A stretch of DNA of 64,000 bases from CALBJU01 sp965247125 (GCA_965247125.1 CBDFGO010000002.1:124001-188000); one strand, 5' to 3'. Numbered from the stretch's first letter, positions 1 to 10,535 are shown. The notes: a model not told the origin generated them from the letters alone. Numbers and translations: made by a program.

Positions 1-2
1 AG

Positions 3-158
3 GAGAGCATCAGTAGATTCGACCTCGCAGTAATTTTAACGGACCATACGGCCATAAACTATGCGGAGTTATTCGACTGGCTAGATCAAATTGTAGATTC
101 GCGCAACGCAATTTTTAGGCACACTGGCAAAGTATCCACTCATGTGTGGCGCGCATAG
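3..158 (+). CDS. Nucleotide-sugar dehydrogenase, C-terminal fragment (cut by window edge)
   Basis: The reading frame runs into the window from the left and stops at the TAG at 156-158. The 51 visible residues contain LAVILTDH followed by VDSRNA, which resembles the end of the C-terminal UDP-binding domain of UDP-glucose/GDP-mannose/UDP-ManNAc dehydrogenases, where a late DTRN-type motif precedes the end. These cytoplasmic enzymes oxidise an NDP-hexose to an NDP-uronic acid using NAD+. The next gene starts 33 bp downstream on the same strand and is an ABC exporter, consistent with a surface-glycan operon. Substrate specificity cannot be read from this fragment. Confidence 0.72.
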   Translation, partial: ESISRFDLAVILTDHTAINYAELFDWLDQIVDSRNAIFRHTGKVSTHVWRA

Positions 159-191
159 GAATCTAGTTCTGTTTAACAGGTCGAACGAACC

Positions 192-1931
192 GTGAATACA
201 GCTCGGCGGATATATAATATTCTGACAGAAGCAGAGCGACGGCGAGCAATTCTACTTTTTGGCCTGACAATCATCGGAATGGCTGCCGAGACGCTAGGTA
301 TAGGCCTCATCATTCCTGCTCTTGGTTTGTTGTCTCAGCCCGATGTCTTCTTAAATAATGACTTCGTGAGACCATTGGTTTCGTGGTTCGGGTCACCTTC
401 TCCTCGGGATATCATATTTGGTGCGATGAGCCTGATGATACTGCTCTATTCGCTGAAGACAGTATTTCTGTGGTTCTTGACCCGTCATCAGGCCAAGTTT
501 GCATTTGCAGTTCAAGCGAAGCTGTCTCAGCGGCTCTTTGTCCGATACTTGTCCCAACCATATTCATTCCATTTGAGAAGAAACTCCGCTGAACTGATCA
601 GAAATTGTAATGGTGAGGTTGGTCAGTACACCACGGTGCTCAGCAGTTCAATTCGCCTGATAACGGAGCTTCTCGTGTTGGGTGGAATTGCATTCTTACT
701 CCTAGTCATTGAGCCGCTCGGAGTGACGGTCATCGCGATTGTTTTAGGAATAGCCTCTTTGATCTTTCATCAATTGTCAAGGTCAAAAATGAAGATATGG
801 GGCGTGGCGCGCCAGCTTCACGATGGTGAACGAATTCGGCATTTACAACAAGCTCTGGGTGGAATTAAAGAGGTTATCCTCATCGGGTGCAGGGACGAAT
901 TCATGTCCCAGTACGAATATCATACAGAAAAAAGTGCTCAAGCTGGCCGATTTTTCAACGTGTTGCAGCAACTCCCAAGACTTTGGTTGGAAATGCTGTC
1001 AGTAACAGGGTTGGCGGTCCTGGTCATGACATTGACCTGGCAGGGGCAAGAGATGTCCGAAATGATTCCTGTATTAGGCTTATTTGGGGCGTCTGCATTC
1101 AGATTGATGCCATCCATCAGTAGAATAATCGGTTCTATCCAAGCTATCACATATGGATTGCCCGTGATTGGTGTTATCTCAAATGAGTTGGCGCTTCAGA
1201 GATTGAGCTCGGATCCTAAGGGAGACCGCGAGAAAATATCACTGTCTTCGGCTTTGGAGCTGAAGCAAGTTTCCTACTCTTATGAAGAGGCTGAAAAGCC
1301 AACCATCCGAAATATCGATCTGAAGATAAGAGCGGGTGAAACGGTTGGATTAATTGGGGCGAGTGGGTCTGGGAAAAGCACCCTGGTCGACCTGATAATG
1401 GGGTTATTAAAACCGACCGTTGGCGAGGTGTGCGTGGATGGTCATAATATTCTTCATGCTCCTCGCCTGTGGCAGAATCAAATCGGATATGTACCTCAAT
1501 CTATCTTCTTGACGGATGAGTCACTTCTCCGAAACATAGCGTTCGGAGTTGCAGAGGAAGAGATTGATATGGAAGCAGTAGCAACGTCCATATCTTCGGC
1601 ACAACTGGATGAATTTGTAGCCGGTTTACCCGATGGCCTGAATACTCTGGTCGGAGAGCGCGGTGTCAGAGTTTCGGGTGGTCAACGACAGAGAATTGGA
1701 ATTGCGAGGGCACTTTACAGAGATCCTGAGGTTTTAGTGTTGGATGAAGCAACTAGCTCTCTAGATGATGAAACAGAAAAAAGCTTCATGAAGGCTGTCT
1801 ATAATTTGCATGGACAAAAAACAATATTGATAGTCGCCCATCGTCTTTCGACGGTATCTAAATGTGATCGCATTTTTAGGTTGCAGTCTGGCAAGATTAG
1901 CGCAGTCGGCAGTCCGAGCGAAATGCTTTAA
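192..1931 (+). CDS. ABC transporter, fused permease and ATPase (lipid-linked sugar flippase/exporter type)
   Basis: This 579-residue protein has an N-terminal membrane domain with about five or six hydrophobic segments between residues 20 and 310. A nucleotide-binding domain covers about 350-579. The Walker A motif is GASGSGKST near residue 390, the signature is VSGGQRQR near 495, and Walker B followed by the D-loop is VLVLDEATSSLD. The length and half-transporter layout match MsbA/PglK-type exporters that flip lipid-linked oligosaccharides or export polysaccharide from the inner membrane. The start is GTG at 192; no strong ribosome-binding site is visible. Placement after a sugar-nucleotide dehydrogenase supports a role in glycan assembly, but the true substrate is unknown. 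Confidence 0.85.
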   Translation: MNTARRIYNILTEAERRRAILLFGLTIIGMAAETLGIGLIIPALGLLSQPDVFLNNDFVRPLVSWFGSPSPRDIIFGAMSLMILLYSLKTVFLWFLTRHQAKFAFAVQAKLSQRLFVRYLSQPYSFHLRRNSAELIRNCNGEVGQYTTVLSSSIRLITELLVLGGIAFLLLVIEPLGVTVIAIVLGIASLIFHQLSRSKMKIWGVARQLHDGERIRHLQQALGGIKEVILIGCRDEFMSQYEYHTEKSAQAGRFFNVLQQLPRLWLEMLSVTGLAVLVMTLTWQGQEMSEMIPVLGLFGASAFRLMPSISRIIGSIQAITYGLPVIGVISNELALQRLSSDPKGDREKISLSSALELKQVSYSYEEAEKPTIRNIDLKIRAGETVGLIGASGSGKSTLVDLIMGLLKPTVGEVCVDGHNILHAPRLWQNQIGYVPQSIFLTDESLLRNIAFGVAEEEIDMEAVATSISSAQLDEFVAGLPDGLNTLVGERGVRVSGGQRQRIGIARALYRDPEVLVLDEATSSLDDETEKSFMKAVYNLHGQKTILIVAHRLSTVSKCDRIFRLQSGKISAVGSPSEML

Positions 1932-1996
1932 TCAGTACGATAAACGGGGCCACGCAATCGGTGATGTTCGCGTAGATAGATTTCTGTAAGTCGATC

Positions 1997-2996
<1,000 letters not shown>

Positions 2997-3419
2997 ATGC
3001 TCTCGTGCCTGTACTATCAATATATTTTGGGCGAATTCCACTGACCGCCGACTCTGAAGCAGAGTGATCAATCGGCTTTTTAATCCATGTACTCTTCCCA
3101 AGGAAGCGGGGCTGATTAATGAATCCTCGAATCAGCGAGGTCGCACTCTATCTCTCTCAACGCGACTCAATCTCAGAAAAATACTTCCCAGCACCCTTCT
3201 GCAAAATGGGATTCAAAGCTCAATCTCTCCCGATAGCTATTTGATCCCGATCTTGCCGAGGAGTGAATGTATAATCACCCATATTGGATTTTTTTGGTTA
3301 CCATATGTTGTCATCCATATAGTTTTTCGCGTGTTGTTGGGGAGAATCTTCCCTCTCCTGTGATAACCAAAATTGTTCGCGACACTTATAGAATTTGCCG
3401 GAGGTGCGAGGAGAAGAGG
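2997..3419. other. Intergenic stretch without a recognisable gene
   Basis: About 420 bp between the epimerase start and the first IS3-family element. It presumably carries the promoter of the minus-strand epimerase. I see no conserved coding signal, RNA gene or clear hairpin in it. Confidence 0.5.
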
Positions 3420-3472
3420 AGAGATGGTCCTATAAAACTGGACAGGGTCTTAGGTGGAATCTTGCGGATTGA

Positions 3473-4300
3473 TTATGCTGCTTCTTGAAGCGGCTGGTGA
3501 TTAAAAAATACGTGATCAGGGGTCTTTCTTCCGTGTGAGCTGTGTCGCCGTTCTCCGTTGAAGTAGTCAAAGTAATCGGCGATTGAGCGACACGCATCAG
3601 CCACACTTTCGTAGGCTTTCAAGTATACCTCTTCATATTTCAGGCTACGCCACAGACGTTCAACGAACACGTTGTCCATCCAGCGTCCTTTGCCATCCAT
3701 AGAGATTTTGATGTCATGATTCTTCAGCACATCAGTAAAGGCCACGGGTGTGAACTGGCTGCCCTGATCCGTATTGAAGATCTCTGGCGCTCCATACACG
3801 GCGATTGCTTCTTCGAGAGCTTCCACACAGAAGTCGGTGTCCATCGTATTGGAGATCCGGCGCGAGAGTACTTTTCGGCTGTACCAGTCGATGACGGCGA
3901 CCAGGTAAACGAATCCCCTTTTCATCGGAATGAATGTGATGTCGCTTGCGTAAACCTGCCGGGGCCGCGTCACGTTGAGCTTACGCAAGAGATACGGATA
4001 AATCTTGTGACCTTTTCCCGGAATCGAGGTCCGTTTCTTAGGATAAATGGCAATAAGGCCCATCAGACGCATTAATCGCCGGATTCGATGGCGGCCCACA
4101 AAAATACCTCTGTCCTCGAGCGCATCCTTCATGGTGCGCGATCCTCGCGTGGGACGTTCGATGTAGAGCTCATCCAGTTTTTTCATCACGGCCAGGTTCT
4201 CTTTGCTCTCGCCCACCGGCTTGTAATAGGCCGTCGAGCGGTTCAGCTCCAGCAGATTGCACTGCCGTTTGATGGAGAGGTCGTGGATTGGGTCGATCAT
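3473..4300 (-). CDS. IS3-family transposase OrfB (DDE integrase domain)
   Basis: This 275-residue protein has an HTH_21-like N-terminal part (SRTMKDALEDRG, GRHRIRRLMR) and an rve integrase core from about residue 110. The DDE triad is visible: D in YASDITFIP, D in FNTDQGSQF and E in DNVFVERLWRS. OrfB supplies catalysis, normally as an OrfAB fusion made by -1 frameshifting. The slippery heptamer T TTT TTA sits near the end of orfA in the correct phase; a -1 shift there reads through into orfB without a stop. This copy differs from its siblings near the C-terminus (ESVADACRSIADYFDYFNGE). Confidence 0.93.
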   Translation of the reverse strand: MIDPIHDLSIKRQCNLLELNRSTAYYKPVGESKENLAVMKKLDELYIERPTRGSRTMKDALEDRGIFVGRHRIRRLMRLMGLIAIYPKKRTSIPGKGHKIYPYLLRKLNVTRPRQVYASDITFIPMKRGFVYLVAVIDWYSRKVLSRRISNTMDTDFCVEALEEAIAVYGAPEIFNTDQGSQFTPVAFTDVLKNHDIKISMDGKGRWMDNVFVERLWRSLKYEEVYLKAYESVADACRSIADYFDYFNGERRHSSHGRKTPDHVFFNHQPLQEAA

Positions 4301-4314
4301 TTGGCGGCGCTCAC

Positions 4315-4602
4315 CTACTGGGTGCGACCGAGCGCTTTGGATAAAAAATCCTTCTCCATCGAAAGCTCGCCAATCTTGGCGTGAAGCTCCTTGATCTGGC
4401 CCTCCTCGTTGTGCTTTCTGGAATGCCCTTTTTCAAAGACCTCTTCAGCGTCCTGAATCAATTTCTTCTTCCAGGTCTGAATCTGATTCGGGTGCACCTG
4501 GAATTGGTCTGCCAACTCGGCCATCGTGCGATCTCCTTTGACCGCCGCCAGCGCTACTTTCGCTTTGAAGGTGTTGCTGTGGTTTCTTCTTTTGCGACTC
4601 AT
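4315..4602 (-). CDS. IS3-family transposase OrfA (helix-turn-helix)
   Basis: A 95-residue protein starting MSRKRRNHSNTFKAKVALAA, a HTH_Tnp_1 domain that binds the element ends, followed by a leucine-zipper-like stretch (IKELHAKIGELSMEKDFL). The ATG at 4602 is preferred over an in-frame start 12 codons upstream because AAGAAAGGA lies just ahead of it. The orfA stop and orfB start are 14 bp apart, and orfB is reached by frameshifting at T TTT TTA. Confidence 0.9.
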   Translation of the reverse strand: MSRKRRNHSNTFKAKVALAAVKGDRTMAELADQFQVHPNQIQTWKKKLIQDAEEVFEKGHSRKHNEEGQIKELHAKIGELSMEKDFLSKALGRTQ

Positions 4603-4689
4603 CGTTTGTATCCTTTCTTGAGGGTGATAAGATCGCAAGACTCCACCTTATTTGTTGTTCAGACTGTCCGATGAATCAGGACCATCTCT

Positions 4690-4874
4690 TCCTACGTCAT
4701 CGCGTCGTTATCCCCGCTGCGAAATGTTAAGAAGGAACCCAACTGATAAACCCGGGTTGGCGGTCGTTCTCATGTCGTAAAACTGGCCTCGTTTACGTTT
4801 TACATGGAAAGGTCGCAGCGACCTTTCCATGACTGCCCAACAAATTGACTTTAATACAATTTTAAGCTCGCACA
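4690..4874. other. Short intergenic region with a 29-bp perfect palindrome
   Basis: The only visible structure is an inverted repeat at 4803-4831 with 14-bp perfect arms (CATGGAAAGGTCGC and its complement) around a single A. It lacks a run of T on either side, so it is not a typical intrinsic terminator. It could be a REP-like element or an operator. Confidence 0.6.
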
Positions 4875-5117
4875 ATGGCATCACGCATCAAGAAATCATT
4901 TATAATATTTGTCCTAAGTTTCACATGGCTGACAACATCAGAGTTCTCGTATAGCCAGGACACAAATGGAAGGTGGCACGTGAAGGACGTCACGGTTGAC
5001 GGCTCGTCATATTCCATTAGCGGTACTCCTACGAGAACAATATCACGCTGGAAATATGGTAACCCGCTTCAGTTTCCGGGTTTGCTTAGCGATGACAGAA
5101 GCCAAGGTATTGGGCAC
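4875..5117 (+). pseudogene. Secreted protein of unknown function, truncated by IS256
   Basis: An ATG at 4875 opens a frame with a signal peptide (basic MASRIKK, hydrophobic core, then EFSYSQ). It continues for about 80 residues to the edge of the IS256-family element at 5118, where native sequence ends. The mature part (NGRWHVKDVTVDG) matches no family I recognise. It could in principle be the head of the sensor protein whose tail resumes at 6502, but nothing in the sequence proves this, and the missing 9-bp target duplication suggests the two flanks were not originally adjacent. Confidence 0.55.
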
Positions 5118-6501
5118 GAGCTATGCCCAAAAGTTGTGTATGGAAGGTTTAGGCAGCGTGTCGTTCTGATGTAATTCCGTCGGTGAATTTGATTCCTTTT
5201 TTTACAAGTTGCAATAGGTGCGGTGCATTCAGTTTCCTCCACTTCTTCTGAGCCTCTTTACATAGACGGAAGGCCATTGCAAGAGCTGTTTCTCGGCTCA
5301 GACATCCCCTCGTTTTGGCGGTCCTGAGGCGCACGGTCGCGAACGTAGATTCGATCGGATTTGTGCTCCGAAGATGGATCCAGTGTTCTGCCGGAAAGTC
5401 ATAAAAAGCGAGCAGTTCTTCTCGGTCTTTCACCAGAATCTCTGCTGCTTTCGGATACTTTTGCTGGTAGGCTTTGATGAAAAACAGAAGGGCGCTCTCT
5501 GCCTGCTTTTTTGTTTCTGCTGTATAGATCTGCGTGAGGTGACCTTTTGCCTTCTTCTGAACGGACTTGGGCAGGCGGTTGAGCACATTTGCTGTCTTGT
5601 GCACCCAACAGCGTGCGGCTCGCGTCTCGGGATAAACTTCTGCGAGAGCACTCCAGAATCCCATGGCTCCATCGGCAACAGCCAGCTTCGGTCCTTGATC
5701 CAGCCCGCGGTGCCTCAGCTCCAGGAGCAACTCTCGCCACGACTGCTTGCTCTCGCGAAAGCCGTCCTCGAGTGCTATAAGCTCCTTCCTTCCATCGGCC
5801 GTAGCGCCGATCACGACCAGCAGACACAGTTTCTGTTTATCCATGCGTACGTTTACGTGAATACCGTCGGCCCAGAAATAGACGTAGTGCTTCTCCTTCA
5901 GGCTCCGCTTTTGCCAGTCTTCGTGCTCCCTTGTCCAAAGCGTCTTCAGGCGCGCAATCGTCGAGGAGGTCAGCCCTGGGGCATCAGGACCAACAAGGGC
6001 CGAGAGCGCTGCCTCAAAGCCGCCCGTTGAAACTCCCTTCAGGTACAACCATGGAATGAGAGCCTCAAGCGAGCGGCTCTTGCGGAGGTAGGCTGGTAGT
6101 ATCGAACTGCGGAAACCGATTCTATCCTCACCCCGACCCGTACGGTCGCGTATGCGGGGCATCTTTACAGCGACCTCCCCGATACCAGTCAAAATCTTCC
6201 TCTCTGGCAGATATCCATTGCGAACGATGCGGTGGCGATTCTCTTCGTCGCGCAGGAACTGGTAGCGCTGGCAGAAAGCTTCAACCTCGGCCTCAACGGC
6301 TGTGGCCAGCATCTTTGCGGCCCCTGTTCGCAATACTTCTGTCAACACATCCTCTGTGCTATTGTAGTTCTCGTTCTCGTGTGCGTTATTCGTCTTCATG
6401 GGCGGTGTATCCTCCAATCTTCGGATTGACAATGACGTAATCATCATCAGGATACGCCGCCTATACCTTTTTCACCCGTACACAACTTTCGGGGTTAACT
6501 C
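5118..6501 (-). mobile_element. IS256-family element (1384 bp), copy a
   Basis: Complete element in minus orientation with imperfect inverted ends of about 27 bp, one beginning GAGTTAACCCCGAAAG and the other GAGCTATGCCCAAAAG. Both share AAAGTTGTGTA. The 9 bp on either side do not match, unlike copies d and e, so this copy has probably been through a deletion or recombination. It separates the secreted-protein fragment (4875) from the kinase fragment (6502). Confidence 0.92.
5149..6399 (-). CDS. IS256-family (mutator-type) transposase
   Basis: A 416-residue DDE transposase. Acidic residues are visible in FWADGIHVNV, in VADGAMGFWSAL and in STNPIESTFATVR, and C/H residues follow in ARCWVHKTANVL, as in IS256/Mutator enzymes. 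The start is placed at MKTNNAHENE because GGAGG lies 12 bases upstream; a longer frame starting 16 codons earlier overlaps the terminal repeat. The enzyme performs cut-and-copy transposition through circular intermediates and makes 8-9 bp target duplications. All six copies in the window are almost identical in protein sequence. Confidence 0.94.
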   Translation of the reverse strand: MKTNNAHENENYNSTEDVLTEVLRTGAAKMLATAVEAEVEAFCQRYQFLRDEENRHRIVRNGYLPERKILTGIGEVAVKMPRIRDRTGRGEDRIGFRSSILPAYLRKSRSLEALIPWLYLKGVSTGGFEAALSALVGPDAPGLTSSTIARLKTLWTREHEDWQKRSLKEKHYVYFWADGIHVNVRMDKQKLCLLVVIGATADGRKELIALEDGFRESKQSWRELLLELRHRGLDQGPKLAVADGAMGFWSALAEVYPETRAARCWVHKTANVLNRLPKSVQKKAKGHLTQIYTAETKKQAESALLFFIKAYQQKYPKAAEILVKDREELLAFYDFPAEHWIHLRSTNPIESTFATVRLRTAKTRGCLSRETALAMAFRLCKEAQKKWRKLNAPHLLQLVKKGIKFTDGITSERHAA

Positions 6502-7888
6502 ATCTTCTATTTTGGTCGACCAGATTGGAGTAGTGTGGTTCAATAATGGAAGCGAACTAATTCGATACAATCCCAAATACGACATACCGGGTATAAAATT
6601 CTTAAACGCACACATCTCGAAAGTCATACAGAACACGACGGGAGAGATACTTTTTCATAGTGTATTTCGAGCAAAGGATGGAGGAATTGCTCGTCACCAA
6701 CCACAATGGGCTATTCCCCAGATAAATTATTCTGAAAGAGGCCTGCGGTTTACCCTGTCCGCAACCGATTTCACTAATCCGGAAGGTGTGCAGTATCGGC
6801 ACACCATGATTGGTTCCGACGGTTCAACGTGGTCAGATTGGGACAATAAACCGGAGGTCAACACTACCAATCTGAATGAAGGCAGCTATACACTAGTAGT
6901 TGAAGCGAAAGATGTATTGGGTCGGATTAGTCGCACTGCCTCCTATTCGTTTGTGATTCTTCCGCCGTGGTATCGAACTATATATGCGTACCTGGCATTC
7001 GCTCTATTAGGCGTTGTAATCATCGTTTCTGGGCGGAAATACATTCTGATGCGGCGGGCCCACCGGGCGGCGGTTGAACAGGCCCTCGAGCTGGAGCGCG
7101 AACGTGAGGTTGTGAAAAAGCTTTCGGAGGCGAATGAGCGGCTCAAGCAGGCGAACAAACTTAAAGATGAATTCCTGGCCACAACCTCACATGAGCTTCG
7201 AACACCTCTGACCGCCATTCTTGGGTTCACCAATGTCTTGAAGGAAGAGATTCCCAAAGATGCAGAATACCGTGAGTTCTTGGATATCATCGAGGAGAGC
7301 GGAAGCCGTCTGATGGAAACGCTTAATTCGCTCATCGACCTGGCAAAACTGCGGGCCGGGATGATGGATATCAATATGGAATCAATTGATCTCTATAAGG
7401 TGAGTATGCAAGAAATCGTTCAGCTACACGATGCGGCATCGAAGAAGGACTTAAAAATCAAAGTAGTTCGTCCAGAGCGACCTTTGTTTGCCTCGGCGGA
7501 TGTTCATGGTCTGTCCTGTGTCCTTCATAATCTTGTGGGTAATTCAATCAAATTCACCGATGAGGGCAGTATTGAGGTGAGTTTCGTTGATACTGAAGAC
7601 AGTGTCGAACTTCATGTCAGAGACACAGGCATCGGGATTGACCCCGAGTTTTTACCAGAGCTATTTGAAGCGTTTGTACAGGAGTCAGATGGACTCTCTC
7701 GAACCTATGAAGGGCCGGGTCTCGGGCTCGCAATTATATCAGGCCTGGTCGAACTCATGGGGGCTACCATCCGTGTTGAGAGCGAAAAGGGCGTTGGAAC
7801 CATATTCGTTGTGAATTTTCAAAAAGCAGCAGCTCCACGTCAGTCTCCAATCAGTGTTCGTGGAATGGGATCGAGTGCCCGGGTATAG
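6502..7888 (+). pseudogene. Hybrid-type sensor histidine kinase, N-terminus removed by IS256
   Basis: Native sequence starts at the IS boundary and runs about 460 codons. It opens with a last two-component-regulator propeller blade (VDQIGVVWFNNGSELIRY), then a Y_Y_Y-like beta domain, one transmembrane helix (YLAFALLGVVIIVSG), a coiled coil and a kinase core. The H-box is SHELRTPLTAILGF, the N-box HNLVGNSIKFTDEG, and the G-boxes DTGIGID and GPGLGLAI. Family members normally carry a full periplasmic propeller of 600 or more residues, which is missing here. No receiver domain follows. Translation can only begin inside the IS, so sensing is lost even if the kinase part is expressed. Confidence 0.8.
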
Positions 7889-8109
7889 TTGCGATCCAAG
7901 CATGGATCGAGTGTATCTTACCCACGACGAAGTCGTCCTTTCGAGAATCGAACCATCTGATGTCGTGTCAACATCTGACTCTTGTAGAAGCCAACGATTT
8001 GAGCAGCCGTTATCGCATCTTTCCAGAGTGTTAAGCAGCGTGGTCAGATATCGGAGTCGAAGTGTTCTTGATGAGCCTGTGAAACGAGAATTCGCCACAA
8101 CATCAAAAA

Positions 8110-8937
8110 ATGCGAGTATTTAGGGTCATACGATTTATTGTGGTTATCGTGGTTTGTAGCGTCTATACGACGTATACAAGGCGCGGGCTGGAAGCCCGCG
8201 CCCGATTCAAGTATCTGTCACAACGCCAACGCTTGACTTGCGCGGCTCTCGCGAGGGCTCTAAGGATCAGCTCGGAGGTCGTAGGTGATTTTCCGCAAGA
8301 CATTCCGATGCTCGTCGTGACGAATCACATCGGCCAGTTCGACCCCTGGGTGGTCGGGTCACAATTCGATTTTGCCTTTGTCGCCAAGTCAGAAATGGGC
8401 GGTTGGCCTGGTCTAGGGGCCATATTCAGGGCGGTTGGAATGATTTTCGTGGATCGAAAAAAAATCATGACCACGGTCGGAACGGTAAACGAGATTCAAG
8501 ATCGCATGAGGGACGGAGTCCCCGTCCTGATTTTTCCAGAAGGCACTACTTCTGACGGGCGTCAAGTTAACACCTTCAAGACGACAGGATTCCAGGCTGT
8601 AGCGAATATGGAAGACGGCTATATCCTTCCCGTGTACTTCCATGTCAGAACCATTAACGGAAAAAAGGTGGATTCCGAATCGCGGACGCAGGTTACCTGG
8701 GCGGCGCCACAGAGCATGGTCTCCAACATCAAGCAAATCCTGGCGCTCGGTCCATTACATTATGTCATCCGAATTGGAGCCCCCATCCCTTCTTCCGGGC
8801 TGGATCGAAAGGAATTGGCCCGATTATCACACGCAGCTGTCGTAAATCTGATGATGGACGAGATCGAAGAACTGTCACCATCTCCTGACATTCGCGTACA
8901 AGAAACGCGAAACGAGCTGGCGACGGTTGGCACATAA
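8110..8937 (+). CDS. 1-acyl-glycerol-3-phosphate acyltransferase (PlsC-like)
   Basis: This 275-residue protein has one N-terminal hydrophobic helix (VIRFIVVIVVCSVY) and an acyltransferase domain. The catalytic NHxxxxD motif is NHIGQFD, and the substrate-binding motif is FPEGTTSDG. The enzyme would transfer an acyl chain to lysophosphatidate at the inner membrane in phospholipid synthesis. The assignment to LPA acyltransferase rather than another glycerolipid acyltransferase is by family only. The region coding for residues 24-31 contains a perfect GC-rich hairpin (8180-8202), which inserts RRGLEARAR-like residues just after the membrane helix. Confidence 0.85.
   Translation: MRVFRVIRFIVVIVVCSVYTTYTRRGLEARARFKYLSQRQRLTCAALARALRISSEVVGDFPQDIPMLVVTNHIGQFDPWVVGSQFDFAFVAKSEMGGWPGLGAIFRAVGMIFVDRKKIMTTVGTVNEIQDRMRDGVPVLIFPEGTTSDGRQVNTFKTTGFQAVANMEDGYILPVYFHVRTINGKKVDSESRTQVTWAAPQSMVSNIKQILALGPLHYVIRIGAPIPSSGLDRKELARLSHAAVVNLMMDEIEELSPSPDIRVQETRNELATVGT
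8180..8202. repeat. REP-like GC-rich perfect hairpin inside the acyltransferase gene
   Basis: GGCGCGGGCT and its exact complement AGCCCGCGCC are separated by GGA. Hairpins of this type are usually intergenic repeats; here the sequence is in frame within the N-terminal part of the acyltransferase coding region. Confidence 0.6.
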
Positions 8938-8993
8938 GAGCAGTGGCTCGTGAACAACAGGCCCCAAACACAAAAAAACTGTAGAACACCGCA

Positions 8994-10535
8994 GTGAGAG
9001 AACAAAAGCACGAAAGTCCTCCCAACAGAATGGGATTGGTGATATCAGGTTTGCTTGCCGGAATCCTCTTGACGCTCTGGTTCGGAGGCGTGTTCTCGGT
9101 AGATCTGTTTCCCGATGAGGTAGTTCGTCGAGTCGAATTGGGCTCCGATGTGACTCCGGGATTCGTCTCAGTCCCCGATGCCGAAGTGCCGACCCAATAT
9201 CTCGACGTCATGTCGATGAACGAGGTGTTCAAGGCGGTATCGGCGAAGGTCACTCCAGCGGTTGTGTACATCCAGGTCGAGAGTGGGTTGGACCAGAGTA
9301 TTCTGTCGCCGCTCAGAAGGACTCCGCAGCGGCGGCCTTCTCAGAGTCTGGGAAGTGGCGTGATCATCAGTGACCAGGGCTACATCGTCACGAATAATCA
9401 CGTGATCAATGGGGCCGACAAGATTGAGGTGATGCTGGGCGACAAGCGCGAATTTGAAGCGAGGGTGATTGGTGCTGATCCAACAACCGATCTGGCCGTC
9501 ATCAAGATCAACCCCCGAAGCCCAATACCCGTTATTGCACTAGGAAAGGCGGGTGATATTGCGGTGGGTGAGTGGGTTCTGGCGGTTGGCAACCCGTTTC
9601 GATTGACGTCGACGGTCACGGCGGGCATTGTGAGCGCCCTGGGTCGTCAGGTCGATGTGATCGATCAGCAGCTGGGAATCGAAAGTTTTATTCAAACCGA
9701 TGCGGCCATAAATCCGGGGAACTCGGGAGGGGCCGTTGTAAATCTGCGGGGCGAATTGGTCGGTATTGCGACCGCCATTGCAACAGAAACAGGATCGTAC
9801 GAGGGGTACGGATTCGCAGTCCCGGTTGCGCTCATGGAACGCGTTGTTCGTGATCTGATTCTTTTTGGAGAAGTGCGGCGTGGATATTTGGGAGTTACAA
9901 TCGGGTCGATGACTGCTGGAAGAGCGGCGGATCTGGGACTGGATTCGATACGTGGTGTATATCTTTCCCAAGTGCACTCCGGACTGGCGGGGTATCAAGG
10001 CGGCCTGAGAGATGGAGATGTCCTCCTTTCAATTGGTGGAAGGCCCATGAGCGAGCCGAATGAACTTCAGAGCGCAATTGCCCTCTTCTCTCCAGGAGAT
10101 GAGATTTCGATAGAGGTCTGGCGGCGCAGCGAGGTCCTACATCTCGAAGTAACGCTCAAGGGAAATGATGACCCCGCTTATACGACTTGGCTTGCAGAGC
10201 TCAACACTGAGCGTGATCAACAACTGTTCATCGTTCCACCCATTCCTGACGACATGATCGCCGACTTCGAAGACTGGGGGGTCGGAGTGGCAAATCTGGA
10301 TGAACGTCTGCGACGCCGTTTCAACATACAGCACGGCGTCCTTGTTGCATTTATTGAGCGACAGGGCCTGTTCGACCGCGCAGGTGTTGAGCGAGGGCTG
10401 GTCATCACGAACGTCAATGACAAGCCTGTATTTAACGTAAATACAATCCGGGAGCTGTTTTCGACAAATGATGAGGTCCTGATTCGGGCCATCAATCCGA
10501 ACGGCGATATCGTGTTTTTCGAAGTTTCTCAGTGA
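8994..10535 (+). CDS. HtrA/DegP-family trypsin-like serine protease with two PDZ domains
   Basis: A 513-residue envelope protease. A membrane anchor covers about residues 13-33. The protease domain carries the catalytic triad as His in IVTNNHVI, Asp in TTDLAVIK and Ser in NPGNSGGAVV. The first PDZ domain follows at about 300-380 (RRGYLGVTIGSM, GGLRDGDVLLSIGG) and a second, more diverged one near 420-510. It would act in the periplasm in quality control of misfolded envelope proteins. The start is GTG at 8994, 56 bp after the acyltransferase stop, so the two may be co-transcribed. A weak hairpin follows the gene. Confidence 0.9.
   Translation: MREQKHESPPNRMGLVISGLLAGILLTLWFGGVFSVDLFPDEVVRRVELGSDVTPGFVSVPDAEVPTQYLDVMSMNEVFKAVSAKVTPAVVYIQVESGLDQSILSPLRRTPQRRPSQSLGSGVIISDQGYIVTNNHVINGADKIEVMLGDKREFEARVIGADPTTDLAVIKINPRSPIPVIALGKAGDIAVGEWVLAVGNPFRLTSTVTAGIVSALGRQVDVIDQQLGIESFIQTDAAINPGNSGGAVVNLRGELVGIATAIATETGSYEGYGFAVPVALMERVVRDLILFGEVRRGYLGVTIGSMTAGRAADLGLDSIRGVYLSQVHSGLAGYQGGLRDGDVLLSIGGRPMSEPNELQSAIALFSPGDEISIEVWRRSEVLHLEVTLKGNDDPAYTTWLAELNTERDQQLFIVPPIPDDMIADFEDWGVGVANLDERLRRRFNIQHGVLVAFIERQGLFDRAGVERGLVITNVNDKPVFNVNTIRELFSTNDEVLIRAINPNGDIVFFEVSQ

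Larger units (their letters stand above)
3420..4689 (-). mobile_element. IS3-family element, group 1 (1270 bp), copy 1
   Basis: A complete copy in minus orientation. The outer ends are inverted: AGAGATGGTCCT on one side and AGGACCATCTCT on the other. A second matched block (GGACAG) and a third (GGTGGA, TCTTGCG) follow inward at similar spacing. It holds orfA and orfB in the usual IS3 order. The immediate flanks are not identical, so no target duplication is visible for this copy. Other copies lie at 17831, 26439, 32325 (left end missing) and 42891 (interrupted). Confidence 0.92.

Noticed and set aside
5374..6030. A 218-codon frame on the opposite strand of IS256 (and its repeats in the other copies)
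   Set aside because: Antisense shadow of the transposase; its sequence is the complement of conserved codons and has no homology-like features.
7854..8123. Possible small gene between the sensor kinase and the acyltransferase
   Set aside because: Overlaps the kinase end in another frame and has no family or ribosome-binding signal.
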